A stretch of 64,000 bases of DNA from Pochonia chlamydosporia 170 (GCF_001653235.2 NC_035791.1:4898001-4962000); one strand, 5' to 3'; counted from the stretch's first letter, positions 24,605 to 38,381 are shown. Notes: generated from the sequence alone by a model not told the origin. Made by a program: numbers and translations.

Positions 24605-27600
24605 CTATAAAACCGGTGCCAAAACATAATCCAGAACATCATATCCCAGTTTGAAATAAGCTCCTTGTCTTTGCTCCTCTGATGTGCCAATGTCATCCCT
24701 GAACTCCTCTGTCCAGCGACCACCCTCCATGTCATCAAGATACTCACAAAAGAGATCCAGTCCGTCCGCTGTCCCGACTAGTTTCTCGAGAATTCTCTTT
24801 TCAAGACAACGTTGCAGCAAGTCGCCGTCAATATGCATTAGCTTGGGGTGCGGTTGTGGCTCGATATCAACATCGTCGTCCGACACCACGCTGTCCGAAT
24901 CCGACGGGCCACCGCTCATGGGGTTGAAAAATCGACTTCGCAGTGCCAAATTCTGTATCAGGCTGAGAACTCGCCAAAGTTCGAGGTTTAGTAATGTGAA
25001 ATGACGTAATGAGCCGTCAAGAGAAACTCCAAATACTTCCGACCCTTCTTCACTACTGGCTACAGTGCCGTAACGGTTACGTGTATCCGACCCCAGCCAC
25101 AGTGGACGGCTTCGAGCTTGCGTGAACCGGCGGACAGAAGTTTGCAGTATGCCTTCAAATATCGTCTGGAATTCCTTATGCCGTTGGCCCCATGGAATCC
25201 ATACACCTGCAAGCCCTCCCCTGTGATCTGAGAGCATGGTAACCGGCCATCTGCTGATTTCTGGGTCCGTTCCATCGGTACCGATGTCGGTCATATGAAT
25301 TGTTGTCCTGGATACAGCATCCGTGTGAATCAGGTCCATCTCGTCGTCTTCTCCTGCCCTGTGGTCAATCACTTCCAGGGAGTGCATAGTGGTTAAGGCG
25401 AAGATCTTGCCGTTCGCAACCCGAAGTGAGGTTACTGGAGAATCGACCTCGTACTGTTTCATAGGTCGTAGTTTCTTCTCAGTCAGATCAAGGACGTCCC
25501 AGTGAATGGTCCTGTCCACGCAAAATATGATTCCATCGTTGTCGCCCACGATTGAGTAAATGGGCCGACCCATTACCTTCTTATAACGGGTCCAGTATTG
25601 CAATCTCCTTGCACTGCCATTACCGGGCCGAGATTCCGATTTATTCACGGACACAATGAGCAGCCTACCATCCTTCGTCGACACCAAGAGGAAGGCAAAT
25701 GTTTTGCCATCTTTCACATATAACCACTCGCTAAGACCATAGATTCTATCGCCTGCATGACCAAGGCCTGAAATAAAGTCTGAAGGTTTCTTGTCCTTAT
25801 CAGAAGCAGTTGCAATTTGAAGTCCGCTGTCGGGATCGATGAATGCTAATGTTGACTTGTCATCTCGGAGCATTGCCACTACTAAGCAATTCCATGTTTG
25901 CGAGAAGATGACTCTAGTAGGAGTTCCATCCAGAGGCAGACATCTAGGAACAAGAGAGAAGTGTGGCCAAACATCTGCGATGAGAAGTCTTGATCCAGCA
26001 AGAAGCATCAGTGACATGTGGCCAGTATAGCCTGATAAGCTGAGACCGAGACCAAAAGCGGAGTGTACCGGCGGGGATGGCATCGAGGCGTCATTTGAGT
26101 CTGTCAGCCATATGAAATTTTTTTGGCGAAACTTGAGATCCAAGGCTGAAAAGTTTGACATCATTGTAAGGTTATTATCGCAGCATGTCATGGCTGCTAT
26201 ACCGCCATCGAAAGGACCATGTGTTGGGAAAACGTCGACAGGGGCCACGCCCATAACCTCGCTGTTCCAGCTCAGATGTTTTGGGGTCTGGTCAGAGACT
26301 CTCAACGTAAGTAAATGCCCGCATCGTGTCCCAGCAACAAATTCAGCCGAGTGAGCACCTTCTTGCAGGACACAAATGCTAGTCAACGGCTCAAACTGAT
26401 ATGCTTCACCTGGAGCTTCAGATATTGAGGGGTTAACTAAGGGACAATGTTAATTTTCATCGAATCATGACGCGAGCGTGAGTATTACGGCATGTCTTAC
26501 CTATCTTCCTGTCAACCGCTTCGGTGGCAATGGCTTTACCATCCAGTGCGTAGACGGATATCCACGACACACTGTCAACAACAGAGCCCGTGATGACGAA
26601 GCAATTGCCAGATATCTTGAAAAGAGATACACATGTTACCTCACCAGCTATATCCCAAGAACTTGCGACATGGATATCCATCCCTTCGAGCTGCATGGTG
26701 TGTAGCTGAGTGTTTCCGTTATTATGGGTGGAGATGACCAGAACATCATCAGCACAAAAGGCATTCTCAGCAATAATGGCATCTATACCGAGCAAGTCTT
26801 CCAGAGACTGAAGCGACGTTTGAGATCCAGAAATCAAAGCAACTGCAGACTCAGTGGCTTGGATAATGAGACCCGATTGGGTTTGATGGGCATGTAGCGT
26901 GCGAAATGCCAAGTCAAGTCCAGTATCGGCGGGCTCCACGGCGTCAACTTGACCAAAATCGGCAGAGAAGTGAAGCAAAATCGAGGAACTTGGTAAGGCA
27001 AGCAAGCCATACAGACCTTCACTCTCGGGTCCGTCCATGGTGAATCCCCAGGAGCGTCGAATAGGCTCACCCGACTCGATATCCAGACCAATCCGGCCCT
27101 GGATGCCCCATCTCCACTGTGTGAGATTGCCTCTCACTCCGCGACCAGAAGCACTGAATAAGTTGTCTGGCTTTACTAGCGTGCTATTCGTCTTGGGGAT
27201 TTTCGAATTTGGGGTGTGGTGTTCCAAGCTGTTTAGACTTTTGACTGGACGCCAGCAAGAGGTTGCCATATCGACAACTGGTGACCAGTTCGGCAAAACA
27301 CTGACTTGTTCGAGGTCGGTACGTGGCGCAAGCTGTGAAATTCACATCCGAGTTAGCGATCTAACAGAGTCTTCAAGAAGGGGTCTTGAGATTTCAAGAA
27401 AGTGCGTTGTCGCCTTCTGCAGGTTTAGTTACCTTCCAGACGCCACCCGGGCCAGAATCGCCACCAATAATAAGAACATCAGAGAAAATATCATACGCAA
27501 TGGCAAAGGCTGTGTTGATGTTTGTGTCGAGGCAGCCCACGTTGGTCACAGATGGAACAAGCTCCGGAGCGTCGATCTCAACGTGAATGATGGCGCCGTC

Positions 27601-29127
27601 CTCGCGGGCTAAATAAATTATGTCCGTTTTCTCAAAATATTTTCGTCTTCGGAATGGTCTAGCCCATGCTGTCCAGAGCGGTTTGTCTGCGCCGTGATGA
27701 AGAGGGGTCCTTCCCGGGGTGTCCGTCTCGAGCACCTCGAACACGGGTGAGCCAGAGAGGCAGTTCTTCACGATGCCTATATCAGGCTGGGAGACCGCGA
27801 AGAAGGCTGTGTTGAATCGAAGTGGGATGAGAAGTGACGGCATCCGATGCTCCTTTGGCAGCCTGTTGCCGGTTTTCTCCTCGGCAAATACCTCCTTGAG
27901 GCTGTCTCCCACTTCCCACTCATACGTGACCATACGCGAAACAGGTTCCGCCGAGTTCCTTTCCTTTCTTGTTACAATCAAAAGCAGAATAATATGATAG
28001 TCGTCTTCTGGACGTGGATACAAAAATTCCAATTTGTGAATCACGCCTTGTATAGCCCGAATTCGAATTGACTTGACGGGTTCAAAGAATCCCTGTTGGT
28101 GGTACTGCTGGTTGAGTTCAGCCATGGACTCGAATTCATAGATAACGAGGACTCCATCCGGGGAGGCTGCGGCCATGTACCGTGATGATGGATCGACAGA
28201 TAAATGATAGCCCAAGTAGCAAAGGTTTTTGGGGCTTTCTCGCTTATTCAAAACAAATTCAAGTGTTGAACCTTGCGATTTGCGCAAGAACATGTATACA
28301 CTCTCGCCTGATTCGAGCATTAGGACTAGAAGTTGCGGTGGCAGCCGTGGTTGAGATTCATGGCCAGTCTCAAGTGCGTCTCGCATGACCGTGTCATAGT
28401 CTTCAATTTTAACATTGTTTGCTGGATCGTCTTCATCCAGTCCATGCTGGAGAGAGTCTCCCAGGACAACCGCTCCTCGTATTCTGGAACCAAAGTCACT
28501 CTTTCGTACAACCTCATGAACCTGCCCGTCTCTCCGAAGCTCGCTTATTTGCACGAAGTGGTCCTACCAGAGTTATTAGCAACGATGATGCAGACTTTGA
28601 GTTTCAACTAGGCGTCGTGAAGCAGGTTTAAATTGTACATCTAGTGTGTATGAAACGCGATCCGGTGGGAAAGTAGTTCTTTTGGCGCCGTGAGAATGCA
28701 AAGATCTCCATCTGCGCGCCGCTTCTGAGTAGCATCTGGCTGGTAAAGCCCAAATGCGACCCCGTCCATAAGTCATGGACGCCAAATCCAAATGTAAAGA
28801 GAGCATACCTATGACTTCAAGGTTGCTTTGCTATGGGGGGATCATGCATGGTTGACCCTGAGACGAGATGCACCAGGCACGGTTGGGATATTAACTTACC
28901 CCGACAAAGGCGATATCGTTGTGGCTTTCTGACCTCAATCGAACAGGAAGAATCCAGTGAACTATGGGACTTTCCACTATGGTTCTGGTTAAAACTCCGC
29001 AGGTTGGCGGTTCTGGATGGTCTCGTGTGAATGACCTGGGCGCAGCGGATGCTTTCAAAGCCGCGTGGAGGTTGACAGTCTCAGTTACCCATTCGCCGTC
29101 GCGGAGAATGCTAGTTTGAAAGGCCAT
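24605..29127 (-). CDS. CPSF-A/DDB1-like protein (MMS1_N and CPSF_A domains)
   Basis: Large beta-propeller protein of the family that includes DDB1, Rse1, Cft1 and Mms1, which act as nuclear scaffolds in DNA repair, splicing or 3' processing. Exons 29127-28900, 28563-27433, 27332-26501 and 26436-24605 give 1340 aa. The N-terminal half resembles the MMS1_N region (HFVQISELRRDGQ). The C-terminal end resembles CPSF_A, including MHIDGDLLQRCL, comparable to the IDGDL of DDB1. The first intron is long (336 nt); joining FVG to DHFVQI restores a smooth family-like sequence, so I treat the short frame inside it as non-coding. It is too long for DDB1 and has no motif that settles whether it is an Mms1, Rse1 or independent fungal paralogue, so I give no symbol. 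Confidence 0.75.
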
Positions 29128-29950
29128 GTTGTTCCAGTCATGACATCCACCAAGGGAACAGTGGTGGTAATTTCGTCAACGTAAAGAAGGTGGATGTGTT
29201 GAGCAGTCCTGTTGAGCCGACGCAGAGGTTAGAAGAGTACAGCTAGTCGGTTCGAGTATGAGCCCATGAAAGGTACGGTGATGCGGCAAGCGTTGTAGAA
29301 CCAAGGTAGCATCTTAATACCTGATACAGGCTATCTTCCTTGATTTATGCTTGTTTGTGGTGTCTGTTTAAGAGCTTGACATGTGCTTGAGTCGTGAATT
29401 GGTCGGCCACAATTGATGGAGTTTAGTGGCGGGAATAAGGAACTGCACCAGACCGTCAAGGGCAACCAAACAAAGCTGGATTGGTTGTTAGTGACAGCAG
29501 ATCGTGATAGACACAAGCCATAGGCGACGGAATGGCACGAGAAGCCTGCAGATAACCAAGGTGAGCAGGAGAGAGCAAAAGACCAAAAGAGAAGTGACAG
29601 TAAAACTGTCGAGGTTCGTGTTGCAACGAGGTCGAGGTTGAGGTCGAGGGCAGAAGAAGGAACGAAATGACGTCGACACGAGCCGCAAAAGTTATAACTT
29701 TGGTGGGCAAATCCCAAGATGGACGCCTGAAAGCCGTATATTGGCAAAATGGAGGGAAAGGGAGGGAGAAGGCGAGGCGTGGAGCAGGAGAGGAAAACCA
29801 GCCAGGCGGCACATGTACTTGAGATCAAGGACCAAGAGGATTTGATAGTTTCTAGTCTCAAGCTGGCAGGATCAAATCAAACCAAGTCTGGTCTGGCCTG
29901 GTCTGGTGGTGACTGGACTGGAAGGAGTGGAGGGAGCCAGGCACAGCCTA

Positions 29951-29979
29951 GGGCGGCAGGGCGGCAGGGCGGCAGGGCG
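29951..29979. repeat. GGGCGGCA tandem repeat
   Basis: Three and a half perfect copies of the 8-mer GGGCGGCA, within a longer stretch of CTGG/CCAG-rich intergenic DNA upstream of the CPSF-A-like gene. Confidence 0.85.
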
Positions 29980-32900
29980 TCACCAAACATCAGCTTGGCG
30001 ACCAGCTTGGGACTTTAGATGCAGCCAGCCGGTCAGAACAACTTGACCAGTTGACTGGATTGACCAGACTGGACTGGACTTGACTGGAGCTGCAAGCAGG
30101 GCCAGCCGGTTTCTCCCACAAGTCAAGTGCCAGGCTCAATTTGGTGGGAGGGATTTGATGCGTGGAGTCTAGCCTGGTGCAACAAGTCTGGTCTGTTTGC
30201 TAACCAGACATTGAAGGTTCAATGTTGTGACGTTCGATGTTGTTGGTGGTCAGTCCATGTCCCATGTCCATGTCCATGTCCAGTCTGGTGGCAGCCATGC
30301 CCTAGTAGCCGTCGGCCAAGCTGCACATGGCCTTGTGGACAGGACATGGATGGGACCGGTCAAGTTTGATGGGTCAATAGTCTTGGGACTCTGGGCTGGG
30401 CTGGGCTGGTCTGGTCTGTGTCGGATTGCTTGTGAGCACCCGCGCCCATTTCAATGTCTGGTTGACTTGTCGTTGACACCTCAAGTCCTCGGTTGCTCCT
30501 TCCCCGTTTGAGGCACCAGACCAGGCAGGGAGAATGCACTTGGACAATTGTACGGAGTATCAACCAGAGCAAAGAAAAAAAAACAAAATGGCTCATAAAG
30601 GATCAATGATCCCAGCCAACAGAGTGGCCTCAACTAGCATTCTGCACTACAGGCTCGGATACATGAATAGGCGTCAATCGTCTGGAGACCAACCAGACTC
30701 TTCCCAACATTGAACCTAGTGCCAGATTTCGGCACCTGTCCCGCAGTAAGTCAACCATCCGGGGGGTCTGGTTCATTGTTGGCTTCACCAGACCCTTGCT
30801 TGCTTGCCCTTCAAACAATGCAATTCAAATGTTGGTACCCGCCATTGCGCTGAACTGACCAGACGCTAGAATCTTGCAGCGCCCGCTTAATGGCCTTAAA
30901 TAGCCCAGTGCCCGTTTCTGTCTGAACTGTGGTCCACCAGTTGACATCTTGAGGAGTCAGGCATGCATGTGGTCTGGTGTTCATGCGTTCGTTAGGCTTT
31001 GCTTGCCCAAGGTCCACATGCAAGCGCCAAAATTGATTGATTCTGTGTCACGATATCCTGGACAAGACGATAACTATGCAGTGTACATTGTGTGTGGATG
31101 GAGAGGATGGCTTCTCTCAATGCCCATCTGGATTCCAACATTCGTGCATCTGTCATGCAAGCGAGCGACGGGAACTCAACACCACTACGGCTGCCGACAT
31201 CCACCAGAGAAGACTTCCAGTCTGGCTAGGCATCACCAATATGAAGTCATCTGAGTGGTTGAAATACTCTTTAACTCTGGCAGAGCTATCATGGAATCCC
31301 GGCGGCGCGTTAGTTGCCTGTGGCTCTCTGCCATTGACACTTTAGATAAGCTAAATTTTGCACCATTTACCTTCAGGTCGCTACCAGGCAACGAAAAGTC
31401 AAGTACCAGATTCCTTAAAACCCCCATATTGCAGGCTATATACGAAATACCGCCTCGGACCCCAGGTTCTTCCCGTCTAGTCTCTCTCAAAGTTCCCAAT
31501 ACCGGGCCAGACTCTCTTTGTGCCTATGGATGCAACTGCATGTCCACACCTTGCCGTTACAAGTTCCACCAGTTGACCATTTAGCCACCAGGCCTGCATG
31601 ATGAGGGATGTCCAGAAGCTCATGTGTCAGTGACTCGGACATGTTTGGGAGCTGTCATGGTGTATTCGGCATCTCGTTTGGGCGTCACAGCCAAAGCATA
31701 TTACATTGTCGTAAAACGACATGGACCAATGCTTCGATTCCACCCATGCGATTCATATCTCGGCCGAAAAGATATATGGCGATGCCTAGCTGGTAACACA
31801 GCATCGATTGCCCCAGAATTCGTGATCCTTTATCAGTGGCCCCGAATCGGATATTTGGCATTGGTCCTATCATCCGGAGACGCCGCTGCATAATCAATGG
31901 TTTGGTGGTGTTCACCAGTGTCACTGTGACACTGTAAACCTGGACTTGCATGAGGGCTTCGTACCTTATCCTGATCACACACACTACTACTGTACACGCA
32001 GAATATGGAACGGGCCCCTGCAGTCTTGAAAGCCGAAACCACGTCAATAACCGGAAGGCTTTGGCTCCCAACTGTTCAGTCTGCTTCACTCAAGAAATTA
32101 TTCCAGCTAACCAGGGGTGTCGGGGAAGCATGCGTGGCGTTATCATCAGTGCTTGACAACATTGCCGGACCTGGCTACTATACCAGCTAAGCCTATCAGC
32201 TTTCGTCAGAGGACAAATGTGCATCACAAAAAAAAACTATGGTGTTGCTCTGTTGTTGACCTGATGCAAAGGGGCGGTCCGATGTCGAATGAAGATTTCG
32301 CAATTTTGGTTCAATTTCCAGCCCACAGCTCCTTCATGGCTAGGATTTTTGGCAGGATGCAAGCTACATCAATGCAATACCCGAGAAAGAACTGCCAGGA
32401 ATCCTCCCGCAAAAGTAAGCTGAATGAAGCATACACTAGACACATCTTTATGTTTTCGTTGATGGCGTTGCTGCCTTGAAAGGTTGCTAGGTTTAGAGTA
32501 CGTATATTTGGACCTTTGTTGCAGCATTTGCCTTGGTATATGGCAAACAGCAACCTTGACCAGGCTGATACATTCAACAGAAACGGACGAAGCCAACAGG
32601 CCCGCTCCTCTGAACTATAAGGAGCATCAGCACGATTCTGTGCTCGTCCCGGCATTGCATGAACTGCACCCTCATGCTGTTAATACTGTATGCCGATTTT
32701 GGAATTCCCTTGAGGCAACAATATCTGATTTACTGGCCCTGGAAATGTATTTCCAGATATATCAGGTCAATTTGAATTAAACCTACGAGACTCTCCGTAT
32801 AGCCGTGAAAGGTGATCAAATCATTGATCCCAAGGTCGAATGAAGATTGAAGTCTTCGAAACCAGGCGTTCGAGAAGATGATGCTTTACCAGGCTGTGAT

Positions 32901-35900
32901 GACAACAGCTGCACCATTACCACGAGCCAAGCCCGCTTTGACAACAATCTTTGGTGCATGACTCTTCTTGTTGTTGGTTTGACAAGGTTCTGGGGTATTC
33001 TTGGCATCAGAACGGAACAAATCGTGACAGACAGAGCCGGCATCTCGCAGTTGAGAGAAGGTCCCGTGGCAGTGCATTCGGACATGCATCAGTGGAGTAT
33101 TGGGGGAGCAAACTTGCTTCAACAACCCATAATATGGGTGCTTCCCAAGCCATCTGCACACTACACATGTTGAGGTACAAACGACCATGTTAGAAAGCCA
33201 CAGGCGGTCGATCAAAAGATTCGGCTTGAGCATGTAGCGTCCAGAAAGTCTGGTCTTACTTTATGTTGCCCATGCCCTGACGGCGAGCTTACAAATACCA
33301 GCTAGCAACCCCGGCCAGCCGTGATGGTTATCAACTTTGCCACGATGCCGACATATAACTCGTTCCCTGAGGAACTTTGTCTTTTCCCGCCAGCTACCCT
33401 TGCAAGGGGCATTTCATCACGGACAAGAACTCCTCAGCTTACCACTCACGGTCTTATTGTCCTCCAAACGGACTTATTAGGTTTGGCTCAAAGATTCCAC
33501 CCTTCGCGCCCAACGTGCCCACACCACCAACAATACGCACCTACAGTACCAACCATGTCAATGGCGTAAAGCCGAAGCAGATGCAACGACCAGCCATGGT
33601 AGACATCACGTTAGTCAAGTGAACCCATAAGAAGATCCTGGTCGAGACCCCCTCACAGATTTGGCACTCAACTGCATATCAAGAGGAATTCTGAGAATTG
33701 CCACCAACAGGCGGTTTGTCGTTGTTGAGTATCTCTTCGACTTCAATGTTTTTTGGCGCATTTGAATAATAAAGCACAATCATTAAGAGTTTATGGCATG
33801 CCAACTTCAGAGCAAAAGAACTGTCGTCGTTTACAATATGACATAAACCCACATAAGATAGCCATGGTTCAGAGTCCATGCACCTCCATTCACCATCGCC
33901 ATCCAACAGAGTCACTGGCGAGACTAAAAAATGCATGGCGAACCACCAATGTCCACCATTCTGCCAAACCCGGTTTAGTTTCTGCGGCATAATTGAGTCT
34001 TTCTAGTAACACGACCTTGGACGTTTTCGGAACAGGGTGCAGGACCGCGGTTGCACCCTGGTCTCTGTAAGACGAGTACCATTGGCTTGAATTTGACATG
34101 AATTTCTCCAAAAGTGCTGGCTTATGACATATGTATAGACTGTACTCACACGTTTGGCTGGGTTGCTGGCTGGCTTCTCGTAGCCAATACTAATCAGGAG
34201 ATGATCGCTAGCGTTAGATGATCATGCCATGTAATGTTGGTGAAGAGTAACAAAATTGAGCAAGACGGGTTTTCACTTGGCGTGTTAGCCGAAGATCCAT
34301 TGGCCACGAGAATGCACGGAGGCAAGGAGGGCAGCTAGCATTCTTTCGTCAAACATGAATTTGCCTGGGATCATGTCCCTGTTCACCATCCATACTCTGG
34401 CCATGGGTGTGTCTGGGATTATCCAAACCCCAGCCTACTTAGTGAGCTCTTTGGAAGGAATTTGCCGAACCAGTTAACCCTACTCTTTGGCTTTCCGACT
34501 ACGGTGTGCAACTGTTTGGTGTCGCCGTGCGAACAGGCCATGGCAAAGTTCCTTGTGCGACTTTGCCTTGCGAATAACTGGCAAGGTAAGCTTCGATCTT
34601 ACCCGCTCCTCAACGAAACAATCGGGCCTTTCTGTCGCCAATGTCCATACCAGAAACTATGCTATCAACATGATTGGGAGTAGAATTGTAAACTTATACA
34701 TTAGCCCCTAGGGTAGGCATCTACCCAGAAGATCTGCTCAGTGAGGATTCTTCGAGTTTGGACGAGTAAGTTGATTCTGCAAGACGAACATACGCCTGTA
34801 GCAGCACAGTCGGAATGGCTGCAAGTCCTGCTCAAACGATTGTCGATGGAAGGCGAACTACCGGTATTCTCTGTAGTTGAACTGCCACAATTGATGGGAA
34901 GACAGATTGTCAACCATGGCGCATCTGAGTTCCTCCAATACTATGTCAACCAACGAGTGATATAAGATTGTGTACCTCAAGGGACTAGCAAGAATGGTGA
35001 TGGACCTAAAGCCAGTAATGCAACTACTCGGATCAGTGAAGAAAAACATGAGCCTGATATTTAGTATAGAATTGCGGTAGAGGTACATAATACCACGACC
35101 AGAATATACAAAAGAATGGGAGTTTCGCATGGTATCCCGCAATGTCTCGAAATGCATCATAAAAACATCAGAATTTGTAGTGATGTTTCAAGTTTTTTGT
35201 GGCGGCGGACAACGATATTCTCCAACAACCATGTCTATGTACTACCAGGATTGCCTTCTCTGAGGCGTAACTTAGGACTGCGTCTGCGTTTTCCCGTTTG
35301 GTAATTTCTAGTCATGTCCATGGTTATAGTCGAATCTCATTGAGTCACAAAACCGGACACTGAAGATCTCTCGATTCTGGCGGTTGATACAACTTGCTGA
35401 CACTAACTACTGTCAAAATTATGACACTTTAAGAGCGGAACTAAAACGGAAGAATGAGGCTCTGCCGTTCGTTTGCCGGGACAAGAGCCGGCGCCGCTAG
35501 ATCCACGGTATCTGGTCGTGGTTCAATCTCTGCCGCAGGCTAAAGTAGCTTCTTGTTGATGAAGTTGACAGGTCATATTCAACAGTGATTTCGTACAGCA
35601 GTCTGCAAATCGTCCAAGGAAAACGTGAGCAAGTCCCCACTTATCGCAACAAGGTTGAAATAGGTACGGTCCCCTGAAATATCTGTATTAGAGGACTTGT
35701 TTGGCGGCAAACTCTATGGAAGCTTGTTGAGCATGTGCATCGGGTGCCTGGTGATGAGGAAGCCGTGGCTGTGCCTTTTCCCCAGCGGCCCAAAGGAAGC
35801 CCAAGACTCTGTGTCCAGTAATGAGAACTACACGTGATTCTTTGATGTCGTTCTTGAATCTTTGACGGCATCACGGATGATGTTTCCTGTGAAAAGGTGT

Positions 35901-36309
35901 TTCAAGTGAGCATAGAAGAACTTCTTGTAACTAGCACACTCTAGATCCGGCCGCCGCCACCAAACAAAAAACGAACGGCTATAAATACATTAGGTTAGAT
36001 ATATATAGCGAAATAGGTGTTGCTCGGTGGAAATTAGGCGGGAGATTGATGTGCGCTTGCCAACCCGGGCTATATAGAAAGTACTTGGTCCGTCGAGTGA
36101 CTCTGGATCAACGACGGGCTGCATTATATTGCATCACCATTTATTTTTATTAGCCAAGGCAACTCGGCCGAGGGACACGTTTCAACGTTGGAAGCATAAA
36201 CTATCCTCAAGCCACAAAACGTAGGATCTTGATGGGAATCGTCACATCCAATGCCAGTGTTTCATGTCGATTACTTTTGTCGGACACGGAGCCATGAATG
36301 GGTCAACCA

Positions 36310-36336
36310 ATACGGAGTACAATCAATACTCCGTAT
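36310..36336. repeat. Small hairpin built from TACGGAGTA
   Basis: ATACGGAGTA and its exact reverse complement TACTCCGTAT are separated by 7 nt. A further direct copy of TACGGAGTA lies at 36394-36402. It sits about 600 bp upstream of the TBC gene and could be a paired binding site. Confidence 0.75.
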
Positions 36337-36936
36337 GTCGACTCTCGATTTGTTCAATGCGTCCTGCAAGGAAGGTGCGACAGCGATGCCATGTACGGAG
36401 TACCTGCACCAGATCTTTCTGGGTCCCGCAATTTCCCAAATCTCAAGCACTAGACAGGTCAAGGTCAAGTGCTCACTGGCCCTTGGCCCATTGCGAAACC
36501 GCCTGGCAGAACTTGAACCCAGCACAGCCCAGTTGACCTTCTGAGCTTGTGTGCCACCGGGCCACATGCACCACCTGTCAGGTACCAGACTAGTTGAACA
36601 GGCCACTTGTGCTCTAGTACCTACCTAGGTACCTACTCCAGCCCGGCACCATCAATTCGACTACAACACTAGGACAACGGAATATTGAACCAGACCACAC
36701 TTGACACATGCGTGTATCCACGTCACCCGCTAGACTTGACCACTTACGCACGAGTTGGTCACCTCTGTTGCTGTCTGATTTAGTTGCATATCAAGGTGCA
36801 TCGTGTCAACTTGATTATTCTTGAGTTTTGACGAGCGACCACACAGCTTGTCTTACCTACATAGGAAGGCATGTAGCCCTTGACCATCAATACGACGCCT
36901 TCCGGAAGCAGCAAACCAACCAGACCTGTTCTGACA

Positions 36937-38381
36937 ATGGATTCGGATCGGGAGTCCGGCGAATTACCGGCTAGCCAAGAGAGCCGTGATGTCACCTCTG
37001 ATATCAGCATGAGTTCCCAACAACGCGCTGCCCAAGAAGCACTACAAGAGAAGACCGAGGCAGTCCTCGACGCATGCAAGTGGAGGGATATCGCGAGACT
37101 CAGGTCTCTTGCAGAGTCTTCAGGCGGATTACTCAGCGATGAACTGCGAAGATCAGCCTGTTAGTTTATCAAAGGTCCTTTTTTCCATGATGCACGAGAA
37201 GAAATGCTAACAAGACTCATCTTACTGTTTTATTTCAGGGCCAATTTTGCTTGGAATCTCTTCAGAGCCCATGAATGGCAGCTTTGACACCAGTCACATG
37301 GACCAAGAAGCCCTGAGTGACTGGAAGCAATTGAAACCACATCGTGACGAGGACCAGGTGCAGTTGGATGTCAACAGGTCCTTCATCTACTATCCAAATG
37401 GTAAGTCCGCAATGTGCTGCCGGCATTTGATGAAAATGCAGCAGCCTCCGATATGAGTCGTATGCGTGTTAAAAGGTCTCCTCCATCAAAACTGACTCTT
37501 CAACAGACAAGTCCGAGGCTCAGCTTGACAACTGCAAATCAGAACTTTCATCACTTATTGTTGAGGTTCTGCGCCGTCACCCATATCTCTGCTATTTTCA
37601 AGGCTTCCATGATATCTGCCAAGTATTTTTGCTAGTCTTGCAACCTGCGTGGCGGGCTCGCGTAGTCGCGAGGCTCTCAGTCCTCCGCATCCGAGACTTC
37701 ATGCTCCCCAGCCTAGGTCCAACGACGGCACAACTACGCTTACTCCCCGACTTGCTGGCCAAGGCTGACACCGCACTGCGAGAACACATCGCCACAATAG
37801 AACCGTTCTACGCACTGGCCGGCACATTGACAATGTACTCCCACAACATTGAGGCGTACCGTGATATTGCTCGGCTCTTTGACGTCTTCTTGGCCAGAGA
37901 GCCTGTGTTCACCATATACGTCTTTGCTCAGATCGTTGTGGACCGAAGAGAAGAGATCTTGGATATTGATGAGCCAGATATGTTGCAAGTGATACTTGCC
38001 AAAGTTCCGCCCAATATGGACTTGGACGCTCTCATCGCAAATGCAGTTGAACTATTCAATCGCTTCCCACCAGAGTCTCTGCCCTCCTGGCGGCGCATAT
38101 CAAAGTCAAGTTCATTAAAAACGGCCCGGAATATCGAAGCATGCACTAAACAGACTCTCGAGGATGGCCACGCCTTCTTCGAAGAGCAAGCCAAGGAAGT
38201 AAGGTGGACAGAGACCCGAGACAAAATTGCAATGTCAATTTGGAGATATCGCCGGCCAATCAAAGCTATTGGTGTGGCGGCGGCTGTTGCTGCCGTTGCC
38301 TTTTATATACGGAGGAACCCATCCGCAATTCACTACGTCATGTCTTTTTTCAGTACGTTTGGTAAAGCCCAAGGGGGCTAA
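36937..38381 (+). CDS. GYP8: TBC-domain Rab GTPase-activating protein (Gyp8/TBC1D20 type)
   Basis: Stimulates GTP hydrolysis by a Rab, for this subgroup typically Ypt1/Rab1 in ER-Golgi traffic. Exons 36937-37159, 37239-37400 and 37507-38381 give 419 aa. The TBC domain starts at LRRSAWPILLG. It carries the catalytic arginine in VQLDVNRSF (the IxxDxxR motif) and the glutamine finger in YFQGFHDICQ. Near the C-terminus a hydrophobic stretch (AIGVAAAVAAVAFYI) followed by RR looks like the tail anchor that places Gyp8/TBC1D20 in the ER membrane. The Trp codon of WPILLG is split by the first intron, which has a GTTAGT donor. It is convergent with VPS52, another membrane-traffic gene; the adjacency need not be functional. 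Confidence 0.9.

Larger units (their letters stand above)
29128..36936. other. 7.8-kb region without a supported gene
   Basis: Lies between the divergent CPSF-A-like and TBC genes. All open frames are short, without domains or consistent splice signals. The left part (29.8-31.0 kb) is dense in CTGG/CCAG words and small tandem repeats; the right part has TACGGAGTA copies, a hairpin at 36310-36336 and TACCTAGGTA at 36622. The minus strand around 35600-35960 reads as longer broken frames that might be a gene relic, but I do not recognise it. Species-specific genes, long non-coding RNA or decayed sequence cannot be excluded. Confidence 0.5.

Noticed and set aside
35461..35560. Possible tRNA with a GGTTCAATC B-box-like sequence
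   Set aside because: The flanking bases do not form a T-arm or acceptor stem, and no matching A-box is placed correctly.
35600..35960. Possible retroelement or gene remnant on the minus strand
   Set aside because: Frames are broken and no reverse transcriptase, integrase or other motif is recognisable; kept only as a remark on the gap.
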